A stretch of DNA of 64,000 bases from JAHDFB01 sp965658745. Lineage in GTDB: Bacteria; Bacteroidota; Bacteroidia; Chitinophagales; Saprospiraceae. Where the stretch lies: contig CBFHTK010000003.1 in assembly GCA_965658745.1 (NCBI GenBank), positions 124,001 to 188,000 on the forward strand. Direction: 5' to 3'. A program made the position numbers and the translations under genes. The notes beneath the pieces were generated by a model. It saw nothing but the letters and a program-made list of their open reading frames with translations. It was not told where the DNA came from and searched no databases. Of the stretch, positions 10,015 through 17,774 are shown in pieces (positions within the stretch are counted from its first letter, which is position 1; every line of letters starts with the position of its first letter).

Positions 10015-10385
10015 GAGTCACCGCATACAGCCAAACTTACAATCTAATACGTCCTGCGTATAATCTACTGTCCAAGTTTACTGGTCGATCAGGTCTTCCG
10101 AAAGCTCAAACTATTCTCGATTACGCGACGATTGGCTGTATTCTGACACGAAATAGAAATCCTAGTATATTCAAGCCCATGATGGACTGTATACTTGCCG
10201 ACCTGCGATATAACAAACTTCATTATATCATGTGTAGCGTGGATAAAAGAGACCCACTAAATGAAATATGTAAATCATATTCGAAAAAAAGAACAACTTA
10301 TGGACACTACTTCCTTGTAGACTTTGATCCTATCGACCGAAATAAGAAGGCAGACTTTTTCTACATTGAAGGAGCTAGAATCTAG
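9984..10385 (+). pseudogene. C-terminal remnant of an acetyltransferase-like gene
   Basis: A 133-residue frame whose residues from about 15 onward (YNLIRPAYNLLSKFTGRSGL, then an acidic-aromatic C-terminus YGHYFLVDFDP ... FFYIEGARI) look like the C-terminal half of the long GNAT-like proteins common in Bacteroidota. This is recognised from pattern only. The N-terminal acetyl-CoA-binding half is missing, and the first residues overlap the RHS fragment on the other strand, so this seems to be where RHS DNA replaced the 5' half. Nothing indicates that it is functional. Confidence 0.45.
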
Positions 10386-10414
10386 TTGTTGATCTAGACA
10401 AAAGCTAAAAGAAA

Positions 10415-11446
10415 TTACTTGACATCCTTCACACAGCGAAATCCCGTATGATTGAATCCCGAATCACTTGTTGAACCCATTCTGCGCGCATTTCTATAAC
10501 CTGAGCAGTAGGAATCATTACATAGAAAGGACCCACCGCGGATAACGCGCTCTTGTTGATAAGGTCTAGAAGGTACGAAGGACTTCGAAGGGCCTTTCGT
10601 GTCTGCTTGGGAAGCAGAGGCTTTCGAATAGTATGCACTATCAAACCAGTCTGAGCACCACTCCCAAACATTGCCTGCCATATCATATAATCCATAAGCA
10701 TTTGCCTCAAAAGACTTAACTGGCGCGGTTAATTCAAACCCATCTTTGACTGAATTATGATATGGAAACAAACCTTGATAAAGATTGGCTTTCACTCTAT
10801 CAGTATCTGGATTCTCATTGCCCCATGGATAAATCAGGTTTTCTTTTCCACCTCTCGCAGCCCATTCCCATTCTGCCTCTGTAGGTAATCGTTTTCCTGC
10901 CCATGTACAATATGCAACGGCATCCTCATATGCGATATGCACAACCGGGTGATCCATAAGTTCTTTTATCGTGCTTTGAGGACCAGTTGGGTGCTGCCAA
11001 TTTGCGCCTGTGACCCATTGCCACCATTGCGAAGGGTCATTGAAAGAGACTACTTGCTCTGTTGAACTAAATACTAAAGATCCGGGAGCAAGCAAACTAT
11101 CTGGAGGTTTAGGCGTATTGGGAGGTAATTGCTTTTGCATTTCATCCCAGTCAACAGCTCTTTCCGCAATCGTTTTGTAAGAGGTTTCTTCAACAAATTG
11201 AGCAAACTCATGATTCGTAACCTCCGTCTTATCCATCAAAAAGGCAGAAATCTCAACAGTATGTTTTGGAAACTCGTTTCTATCAGCATCCTTGCCATCT
11301 CCTCCCATACTGAGAATGCCTGCAGGAATGAGCGCCATTCCTTCAACTTCAGAATAAGAAATAGTCTCGACTTTTTGCTCTTGCTTACAGGCAATCAAAC
11401 CAACGATGACAATGCTAGTGATTAAATAAAGAGAGGGTCTAGTCAT
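10415..11446 (-). CDS. Formylglycine-generating enzyme (SUMF1 family), lipoprotein
   Basis: Formylglycine-generating enzymes oxidise an active-site Cys of sulfatases to formylglycine in a copper- and oxygen-dependent reaction. The protein starts with a lipoprotein signal (lipobox ending GLIAC, Cys20), so it is probably membrane-anchored outside the cytoplasm. The FGE-sulfatase fold begins near residue 36 (MALIPAGILSMGG). The conserved parts PTEAEWEWAARGG, YGLYDMAGNVWEWC and GGSFLCNDSYC ... GFRC are present. Cys309 and Cys314 in the CxxxxC pair correspond to the two catalytic cysteines of true FGEs, which many SUMF1-like paralogues lack. No sulfatase gene lies in this window, so its client is elsewhere or it modifies another protein. 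Confidence 0.9.
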   Translation of the reverse strand: MTRPSLYLITSIVIVGLIACKQEQKVETISYSEVEGMALIPAGILSMGGDGKDADRNEFPKHTVEISAFLMDKTEVTNHEFAQFVEETSYKTIAERAVDWDEMQKQLPPNTPKPPDSLLAPGSLVFSSTEQVVSFNDPSQWWQWVTGANWQHPTGPQSTIKELMDHPVVHIAYEDAVAYCTWAGKRLPTEAEWEWAARGGKENLIYPWGNENPDTDRVKANLYQGLFPYHNSVKDGFELTAPVKSFEANAYGLYDMAGNVWEWCSDWFDSAYYSKASASQADTKGPSKSFVPSRPYQQERVIRGGSFLCNDSYCSGYRNARRMGSTSDSGFNHTGFRCVKDVK

Positions 11447-11540
11447 GTATTTTTATCTGCAACCAAAATTAGTTATAATGTTATATTCTATCTTAGTCTC
11501 AACTTTTGCCTTTAAGCACAATTTCTAGTATCATCAAAGT

Positions 11541-11879
11541 ATGCCCTATAGTATTTATGTCATAGAACTCTCTAGAAAAGTGTTCTCAGAAAATAGTAAG
11601 TTTCGAGAAGCAAATCCTCAGTATAATGGGGTCACAGAATGCTTGTACGTAGGAATGACTAGTAAGTCTCCCGAAACACGATTCAAGCAACATAAAACAG
11701 GTGCGCTGAGTAAAAAAGGCCATAATCTAGCAGCATCAATTGTAAAGAAATACGGGCTCTATTTACGACCTAGTTTATCAGAGGGCTTCCGCCCAAAAAC
11801 TAGAAAAGAAGCTCTAGCAATGGAAAAAGAGCTAGCATTAGAATTACGTCGGAAACGATATGCCGTATGGTATAACTAA
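11541..11879 (+). CDS. Small GIY-YIG-like protein
   Basis: A 112-residue protein with the pattern YSIYVIEL near the start and CLYVGMTSKSPETRFKQHK at about residue 37, which matches the GIY-YIG fold (first motif around YVI, second YVGMT, then an Arg and a His). GIY-YIG domains are nucleases in UvrC and homing endonucleases, and stand-alone small versions of unknown substrate are common in bacteria. The last third is basic (ALELRRKRYAVWYN). Its stop lies only four bases from the stop of the convergent gene on the other strand. Its function is not known. Confidence 0.65.
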   Translation: MPYSIYVIELSRKVFSENSKFREANPQYNGVTECLYVGMTSKSPETRFKQHKTGALSKKGHNLAASIVKKYGLYLRPSLSEGFRPKTRKEALAMEKELALELRRKRYAVWYN

Positions 11880-11883
11880 CTTT

Positions 11884-13518
11884 CTAATCCTCTGCATTGA
11901 CGGATAGAATTCCAAATCGGAACGCGTCTTTTGCCATAAACCGTTTTCTCTTTAGAAATATAAGCATCTCATTTGGACTAATTTCAGTCGAGAATTTTGG
12001 CATAAGTAGAGTACCAGTATCTTCCCGTTTGAATAGTTCTTTTCGTTTCAGTTTGCCATTTTCGTCAATGTGTGCGATAACGGCAACACATTCTCTGAAG
12101 TTAGTAACTGTTTTATATCGATTTGGATTTGTGATATTTCTTGAGAAGTTCTTCTCATCGTCATTATATAGATAGTAAATATTCTCACCTGAATTCAAGG
12201 TAGAAAAAAACATGTAATGGGTCTTTTCTTCCAGAGCATCATTGGCAAAAGGCGTTCCGCTCTTAGAAGCAGAATACTTCTTTGGAATCATCCTTATACT
12301 CTCGACTTCGCCTTCGGCATCAAAATTTGCCGTTATGATGTGATTATTTCTAAATCTTGTCGATGTATTACTGACTCCATTAGCTGTTGTTGAAGTCCTA
12401 ACCTCTACCCGGTATTCTTCTGCAAGCATCGTATAGCTACCATCTTTCTTATAGATTACGTCACGAAAAATGAACTCATCATCCAATCCTTCGTCACCAC
12501 TTCTGCGATCCCTAGAAGTATTCTGTGTTCCGAAACTTTCCAACTCTTTTCTCGTAAAGTTTCTCTTTTTAGCATATAGTACTTCTCCAGTTTCTGAGTC
12601 GAGCTTCAGGTAACTCACTCCCTGTATAGGACCTGACCGACTATCTCCGATCATTGCTGCACAAGCAATGTCTTTACCAAAAGGATTTCTGACAATTTTA
12701 ATTCCCTTAATAAATCGATCCTTTAAATCAAGTTCATACTTATCATAGCCTTCTCCCGTAACCTTTACGATATTCACACTATACTCTGCCATTCTCGCAA
12801 AACTCTTCCTCCACGCACCTGAGCTCGCATTTGTATCAAAAATCTTGGCAGCAAAATACAGCTGATCTTTCGCTCCTAGCTCAAATGAAGTCGCTTCTAC
12901 TTGTCTTTCCGATTCTGGAAATTTCACTTTATTATCCCATACTTTATTAAGGTCCGTATCAATTACAGCGAAGTAAGCAGAATAATCCTCCCTTGATCTA
13001 TTCCTGTCCATCTCAGCAATAAAGAGAAGTCTAGAAGTATCTTGATTAACTTTCCATGTGACATCGGGAAGATCTCTAGAATTCTTGTATTTGAATTTCG
13101 CAATCGCTTTGGCTTTCCCTGCTTTTCCATTTAAATCAATAGGAACAGCGTAATATATGAGTTCATCATTTCTATTATCTCTTTTGTACTGAATCCAGAT
13201 CAACTTTCCCTTGAAATACTGCATACCCAACGAAAAAACATTTCTATCTGCCACTTGATACTCCTTTGAAAAAACTTCTTTAAACTTCCTATCATACTTT
13301 GTCAAGTAGACGCTATTGCCAAAAGAAAACAAAGATGGACGTTCAAGGAAACCTACATAGTGACCAGAACTGTTGGAGTGAAGGTGACCTGTCAGCACCT
13401 TACTATCTTCGATTCGTATTTCAGAGCTCAACTCCAATTTGACATCTTGTGCATGAAGCGTGACTGCCAACAGTAGTAAAGTAGCTAGGATACTGAAAAT
13501 TTTCATAATATTGTTCAT
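11884..13518 (-). CDS. Exported protein of unknown function
   Basis: This 544-residue protein has a signal peptide (MNNIMKIFSILATLLLLAVTLHAQ). The rest is beta-rich with recurring short strands and no cysteine-rich or catalytic motif I recognise. In size and style (a chain of YFAAKIF-, SYLKLDSETGE- and IITANFDAEGE-type strands) it resembles the exported protein at 34444-35862, and both may be members of a propeller-like family. It is divergent from the outer-membrane-type gene at 13564, with 45 bases between them, so the two may share a control region. Function unknown. Confidence 0.7.
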   Translation of the reverse strand: MNNIMKIFSILATLLLLAVTLHAQDVKLELSSEIRIEDSKVLTGHLHSNSSGHYVGFLERPSLFSFGNSVYLTKYDRKFKEVFSKEYQVADRNVFSLGMQYFKGKLIWIQYKRDNRNDELIYYAVPIDLNGKAGKAKAIAKFKYKNSRDLPDVTWKVNQDTSRLLFIAEMDRNRSREDYSAYFAVIDTDLNKVWDNKVKFPESERQVEATSFELGAKDQLYFAAKIFDTNASSGAWRKSFARMAEYSVNIVKVTGEGYDKYELDLKDRFIKGIKIVRNPFGKDIACAAMIGDSRSGPIQGVSYLKLDSETGEVLYAKKRNFTRKELESFGTQNTSRDRRSGDEGLDDEFIFRDVIYKKDGSYTMLAEEYRVEVRTSTTANGVSNTSTRFRNNHIITANFDAEGEVESIRMIPKKYSASKSGTPFANDALEEKTHYMFFSTLNSGENIYYLYNDDEKNFSRNITNPNRYKTVTNFRECVAVIAHIDENGKLKRKELFKREDTGTLLMPKFSTEISPNEMLIFLKRKRFMAKDAFRFGILSVNAED

Positions 13519-13563
13519 GTTGTTTCATACAAAGAAAATCAATTCTCGGAAATAAATTGATCC

Positions 13564-14403
13564 ATGATAAAATTTATATACACTCTTGTCTTTCTAATTT
13601 TGACTATCGGTAGTTCGTTTGGGCAAGATGATCTTGAAATTATCACCTTTGACGACGACGGACCTAGAACAAGTCGAAATATCGATCCTACTTTTCTTGT
13701 TATCAAAACGAATCCACTTTCGATGATTTCAGGTCGTCAATTTGTCGAAGTTGAATATCCGATTTTGGATTTTCTTTCAGTTGAAGGTGGACTTGGATTG
13801 ACCTTTAATCCGGTTATTGGAAGTTTTCAAAATGTATATACTCAAATTTACAACGAGCTGACTACACCTGCATGTTCAAGTACCAATTTTGAGCCTGGTT
13901 TTGACATCTGTGATCAAGCTTTCTACAATGATTTCACTATCAGAAATACTAATCTCGGTGGATGGATCAGCACTGGCATCAAATTCTATTATTACAATAC
14001 AGCTCCGGAGGATGCATATATCTCTTTAAACTTAAAGTACCACACCAATAATTACGATGTACTTCAAGCACAAGAAACCAATGTCTTTGTACGCGAACTT
14101 GATGTATATGCAGACGAGACTGTCCGTAATTTTGATTACTCAGTTCGTGCAGGTTTTCAAACCTTGTTCTCTCCCTTAACTACTGATGTTTTTGTTGGTG
14201 TTGGAATACGCTCCAGAAATGAGACTAGACTTGATATAGGTCTTGACCGAGAAACGAGTCTTATCACTAATAAATTTCAGACTTTATCTAGCTCAACTAT
14301 CTTGCTTGAAGCTGGAATCAGAATTGGACTTGAAGTTACTAGGCCGGCTAAAACCTCTTCGAAGAAAAAGAAGAAGAAAAAGAAGCGTAGAAGACGAAGG
14401 TAA
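13564..14403 (+). CDS. Outer-membrane-type beta protein with Lys/Arg tail
   Basis: The 279-residue protein has a signal peptide ending near SSFGQ. Its body is made of alternating amphipathic strands (LSVEGGLGLTF, ISLNLKYHTNNY, DVFVGVGIRSRNETRLDIGL, ILLEAGIRIGLEV), as in small eight- to ten-strand outer-membrane barrels. The last strand is followed by an unusual tail: a short Ser/Thr linker and then eight Lys and five Arg ending the protein (residues 267-279). A barrel would normally end on an aromatic residue, so the tail is odd. It could lie in the periplasm and bind anionic peptidoglycan or LPS. No named family. Confidence 0.7.
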   Translation: MIKFIYTLVFLILTIGSSFGQDDLEIITFDDDGPRTSRNIDPTFLVIKTNPLSMISGRQFVEVEYPILDFLSVEGGLGLTFNPVIGSFQNVYTQIYNELTTPACSSTNFEPGFDICDQAFYNDFTIRNTNLGGWISTGIKFYYYNTAPEDAYISLNLKYHTNNYDVLQAQETNVFVRELDVYADETVRNFDYSVRAGFQTLFSPLTTDVFVGVGIRSRNETRLDIGLDRETSLITNKFQTLSSSTILLEAGIRIGLEVTRPAKTSSKKKKKKKKRRRRR

Positions 14404-14581
14404 ATTGGAAAAGTATATTCATACTGCTGTAAATCTAGATCATGTTAGTATGACCTCGACCTTTCAAGGACGTAATTTCCTAAATGCTTAATCGAGACTT
14501 CAGTTTCGATGATATGTTTGGCGATTCTCAGATACTTCATCTGGCATGATTCCCAAGCTAAGATTATATCTTCGAAAAGTA
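14404..14581. other. Intergenic stretch before repeat copy L
   Basis: No gene seen. The 484 bases between the Lys/Arg-tailed protein and the regulator hold this short unremarkable stretch, then repeat copy L (14582-14838). Confidence 0.4.
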
Positions 14582-14838
14582 ATCTATTGTAGAATTCTAC
14601 AATGACGTTCTCGACCCCTCAGGGTTGTGATCTACGCAATGCGGAGCATGTTTGGCATTTTATAACTCCGCATTTTGCATCGGATCTGTGTTATGAGGTT
14701 TGAAAGTGCAATAAAATTAGTGTTTTTGTGAATGGTTCATATACATAGATATGGTGACTGAATGCAAACAAATCAAACAAACTGTTTTGCAGCAGTTTCA
14801 GACCGCAATAGATTATCTAATGCATAATGCGGGTTAAA
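14582..14838 (+). repeat. Dispersed repeat, copy L (65-bp module plus MITE-like element)
   Basis: Bases 14582-14646 match 22513-22577 at 58 of 65 positions and contain a perfect 16-bp palindrome (TTGTAGAATTCTACAA). They are followed by an 8-bp hairpin, ATGCGGAG with CTCCGCAT, and then by a 168-bp element (14666-14833). That element's right end is ATCTAATGCATAATGCGGG, and its left end (CTCCGCATTTTGCATCGGAT) is a degenerate inverted copy of it. TTAAA follows the right end. The inner sequence is similar, in inverted orientation, to the first half of the element in copy R. No coding potential. Confidence 0.75.
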
Positions 14839-14887
14839 TCACCGCAGCAAGCGTGACACCTTTTCAAGGGATTGATCATTCAGTAGT

Positions 14888-15913
14888 CTAATCCATACCA
14901 CCAATTATATGCCTAATCTTCCCTTCCGCCTTCTGAATTTTGTCATTCACTTTCTTAAAAAACATTCTTCTGTGTCGCTCATCTCTTGCAGATATTCCTG
15001 ATGATTTATTGATGATATTTGATATCCATTTCTTGGAGTATGTGCCAAACTCTGATTGTTGTGTCCGGATAAAGTTTGGTCCATCGTACTTGATAAAGCT
15101 AAATGTCATCTCACCTGAGTCAAATAGCAAAGCATCCGTTCCATCATGAAGCTCGTTGTAATATACTTCGATCGTTGAATTGGTAGCGAGGGAGTTATTC
15201 ATCACTTTCCTACCCGTTTGGCAAAACGATTGAAGTCTTGCACTCATTTTTTTGACATCTTCGATCAAGGTAAGCGCATCTTCGTTATCAGAAAAACTAC
15301 CCAACTCCAAAAAGTATTTAATCTGTTGTAGTATAGGTGTAAATAGATCTATTGTCCAAATTTCCGTGGAATTCATGGAATAGTACTCATCACCTATAAC
15401 TTGTGTCTTGTTATGAATATCTTGATCGACTTCCTTTGAACCGAGGGAAAATTGCTGTTCATGATTACCAAACTGCCAAAATGTTTGCTTCCAGTAATAA
15501 AGCTTGAAATGATACAGATTTGGAAAGCTTGCATAATGAAAGAGTGGAATTTCATTTCCGATCGACGTAGTTGTCAAGTTTGGAAGTTTATTTAGATGTT
15601 TCAAAACTTGAACGACGTTCGTAAGATACTGATCATAACTGCTAGGTAATTTCCTTAGCGCATCAGAAGTAAAGGTAACTCTGGAGTAATGGGGTAAGAT
15701 ATATTGATCTAATGAAATACTATAGATTTTAGCTAATCGCTGAGCTTCTGACATTGTAAGAAGGATCTTCCCGCTGATCCGGTTATACGCAGCAGTACTT
15801 GCAAGATTCAATTCATTCTGCAGAAGTTCGACCAAATTTGATTTACTTCCTGATCTTGTAATCAATTCATCAACAAAAAGATCCTGAAATGACGGAATAT
15901 GAGAGTTTGTCAT
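14888..15913 (-). CDS. Putative HTH-type transcriptional regulator
   Basis: A 341-residue cytoplasmic protein. The first 75 residues (LVELLQNELNLASTAAYNRI, then a KILLTMSEAQRLAKIYSISLDQYI segment) have the helix spacing of a Cro/BetR-like helix-turn-helix domain. The remaining part, about 260 residues, is helical and rich in aromatic residues with no recognised effector domain. It is divergent from the lipoprotein and hydrolase genes that start at 16184, and a pair of 13-bp direct repeats lies just upstream of its start, as expected for autoregulation. It probably regulates itself and perhaps the neighbouring surface genes. The family name is uncertain. Confidence 0.6.
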   Translation of the reverse strand: MTNSHIPSFQDLFVDELITRSGSKSNLVELLQNELNLASTAAYNRISGKILLTMSEAQRLAKIYSISLDQYILPHYSRVTFTSDALRKLPSSYDQYLTNVVQVLKHLNKLPNLTTTSIGNEIPLFHYASFPNLYHFKLYYWKQTFWQFGNHEQQFSLGSKEVDQDIHNKTQVIGDEYYSMNSTEIWTIDLFTPILQQIKYFLELGSFSDNEDALTLIEDVKKMSARLQSFCQTGRKVMNNSLATNSTIEVYYNELHDGTDALLFDSGEMTFSFIKYDGPNFIRTQQSEFGTYSKKWISNIINKSSGISARDERHRRMFFKKVNDKIQKAEGKIRHIIGGMD

Positions 15914-15951
15914 AGTTGTTTTTATTTCTGTGAAGAAATACCCTGTTTATT

Positions 15952-15964
15952 ATTCCTCATATAG
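15952..15964. promoter_or_regulatory. Operator-like direct repeat, copy 1
   Basis: ATTCCTCATATAG, 38 bases upstream of the regulator start. An identical 13-mer lies at 15993, so the centres are 41 bases apart, close to four helical turns and on the same DNA face. Confidence 0.5.
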
Positions 15965-15992
15965 TGCAAATAATATGCCATATCTTCTAATA

Positions 15993-16005
15993 ATTCCTCA
16001 TATAG
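15993..16005. promoter_or_regulatory. Operator-like direct repeat, copy 2
   Basis: The second ATTCCTCATATAG. Here it extends to ATTCC-9-GGAAT, a dyad typical of a dimeric HTH site. It lies between the divergent regulator and lipoprotein genes. Confidence 0.5.
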
Positions 16006-16061
16006 CGGAATTTAAATTTGTTTTTATTGAAATAAGAAAAACTTAAGCTTAATTTCGGCTT

Positions 16062-16069
16062 TATATTTG
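16062..16069 (+). promoter_or_regulatory. Candidate -7 box for the lipoprotein/hydrolase genes
   Basis: TATATTTG matches the Bacteroidota TAnnTTTG box. It lies 114 bases before the first lipoprotein ATG and outside the duplicated unit, so the second lipoprotein copy and the hydrolase would be transcribed by read-through from here. No clear -33 element. Confidence 0.45.
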
Positions 16070-16183
16070 TAGTATGATATGTTAGTGAATGCATTTTACA
16101 TATTATATAATATTTAATGTATTTTTATACAAATTGTCTATTACCGGGACTATGATTACTTGCAACTTTAAACTTAAAAAAAC

Positions 16184-16825
16184 ATGAAACAGATACTATT
16201 TTTACTCACCACGCTTGTACTTTTTTCATCATTATCTTGCGAAAATGATCCTACAACCACGATTATCGAAGGACATGTACTGCAGAAAGAGTCACTCGCA
16301 CCCATAGCAAATGCTAAACTTTTGATATATCAGGATTACTCCAAGGGAGTATTTCAAGGAATTGTAGAATGGCCTATTGATACCGTCCTTACCAATAATG
16401 ATGGTTACTTTAAGTGGGAAACAGATATAGATCCCTACAACGATACCTACTCGACGAATGGTGCATTTTTTATTAAGCGCGTCGATGCCTCACATCATTT
16501 TGGAATCGTAAATAACGGAGAGGTAAGCAAATCTGTTTATCATCTTGATCACCACAAGACAGAAATCATCATGACACCACATGCGTATCTGCGATTGCAT
16601 GTCGAGGATGTGGAAGAGATAGAAGGCAGCTATTGTCGAGTATGGGGAGACAGATTTAATGATATTGATGATCTGTACGGTGAGAGTTTGAATGATGTTT
16701 TTATAGTTGGAGGGAATACGACCACAGTCATCAATTATAAATTCAATTCAATTCCTGGCTCAGCGATTCAAGATAGCTTTTACATCCCAGCATTAGATAC
16801 GCTTGATTATTTTCTAAAGTACTAA
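16184..16825 (+). CDS. Lipoprotein, tandem copy 1
   Basis: This 213-residue lipoprotein has a lipobox ending SSLSC (Cys19). Residues 25-85 (TTIIEGHVLQKESLAPIANA and on to a DGYF.W pattern) look like a carboxypeptidase-regulatory/CNA-B-like beta sandwich, common in Bacteroidota surface proteins. The C-terminal half has no recognised domain. It is 80% or more identical to the copy at 17061, but the identity is not even: residues 1-36 differ at two positions, residues 128-213 are identical, and residues 37-127 differ at about 27 positions. It sits directly upstream of copy 2 and the T9SS hydrolase. Its function is unknown; a partner, chaperone or protective role towards the hydrolase is speculation. 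Confidence 0.8.
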   Translation: MKQILFLLTTLVLFSSLSCENDPTTTIIEGHVLQKESLAPIANAKLLIYQDYSKGVFQGIVEWPIDTVLTNNDGYFKWETDIDPYNDTYSTNGAFFIKRVDASHHFGIVNNGEVSKSVYHLDHHKTEIIMTPHAYLRLHVEDVEEIEGSYCRVWGDRFNDIDDLYGESLNDVFIVGGNTTTVINYKFNSIPGSAIQDSFYIPALDTLDYFLKY

Positions 16826-16897
16826 CTCAATTATATTTATTAACCAACAACGAAAAACCCTGCCCCCAAAGTAGGCTATTTCAAAAATCGATTTATC

Positions 16898-17032
16898 ATG
16901 AGAATTAAAAATTTACTCATGAGTCTATGCATGTGCATAGGACTCATCCAGAACCTTTATGCCCAAGAATTTCCTTCTACCTATGAAATGTACGACATCT
17001 ATTATACAAATTGTCTATTACCGGGACTATGA
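16898..17032 (+). pseudogene. Truncated 5' copy of the T9SS hydrolase gene
   Basis: The first 35 codons match the start of the gene at 17775 with one change (Asn for Tyr at residue 19). The frame then runs out through the duplication junction into the lipoprotein leader and stops after 44 residues. It is a by-product of the 877-bp duplication. It still encodes a complete signal peptide, so a short exported peptide could be made, but no role is suggested. Confidence 0.9.
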
Positions 17033-17060
17033 TTACTTGCAACTTTAAACTTAAAAAAAC

Positions 17061-17702
17061 ATGAAACAGATACTATTTTTATTCACTACGCTTGTACTTT
17101 TTTCATCATTATCTTGCGATAATGATCCTACAACCACGATCATCGAAGGACATGTACTGCAGAAAGAAACACTTAATCCTGTCGCTAATGCAAAATTGTT
17201 AATCTATCAAGAATATAGTAAAGGGCTATTTCAAGGGTTTGTCGAATGGCCAATTGATACAGTTGTGACAGACGAGCAAGGTCATTTTCGTTGGGAAACA
17301 GACATAGATCCTTATAACAAGACGTACAACTCACTAGGTGCTTTTTTTATCAAGCGAGTTGACGCTCCTGATCATTTTAAAATAGTCAATAATGATCTTG
17401 TTAGCCGTCAAGTTAGACACCTAGAACACCGTAAAACAGCAATCATCATGACACCACATGCGTATCTGCGATTGCATGTCGAGGATGTGGAAGAGATAGA
17501 AGGCAGCTATTGTCGAGTATGGGGAGACAGATTTAATGATATTGATGATCTGTACGGTGAGAGTTTGAATGATGTTTTTATAGTTGGAGGGAATACGACC
17601 ACAGTCATCAATTATAAATTCAATTCAATTCCTGGCTCAGCGATTCAAGATAGCTTTTACATCCCAGCATTAGATACGCTTGATTATTTTCTAAAGTACT
17701 AA
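17061..17702 (+). CDS. Lipoprotein, tandem copy 2
   Basis: A 213-residue paralogue of the gene at 16184, with the same lipobox (Cys19), an identical last 86 residues and an identical 3' flank. The central block (residues 37-127) differs in both protein and synonymous positions, far more than the flanks, so it cannot have accumulated by mutation since the duplication alone. A core of the block is kept in both copies (EWPIDTV, WETDIDPYN, GAFFIKRVDA), which suggests the fold is retained while exposed positions vary. It lies 72 bases upstream of the hydrolase gene and is probably co-transcribed with it. Confidence 0.8.
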   Translation: MKQILFLFTTLVLFSSLSCDNDPTTTIIEGHVLQKETLNPVANAKLLIYQEYSKGLFQGFVEWPIDTVVTDEQGHFRWETDIDPYNKTYNSLGAFFIKRVDAPDHFKIVNNDLVSRQVRHLEHRKTAIIMTPHAYLRLHVEDVEEIEGSYCRVWGDRFNDIDDLYGESLNDVFIVGGNTTTVINYKFNSIPGSAIQDSFYIPALDTLDYFLKY

Positions 17703-17774
17703 CTCAATTATATTTATTAACCAACAACGAAAAACCCTGCCCCCAAAGTAGGCTATTTCAAAAATCGATTTATC

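Noticed and set aside
16898..17032. A possible small secreted peptide gene
   Set aside because: It is the 5' end of the hydrolase gene carried along by the tandem duplication, and its last residues come from the junction.
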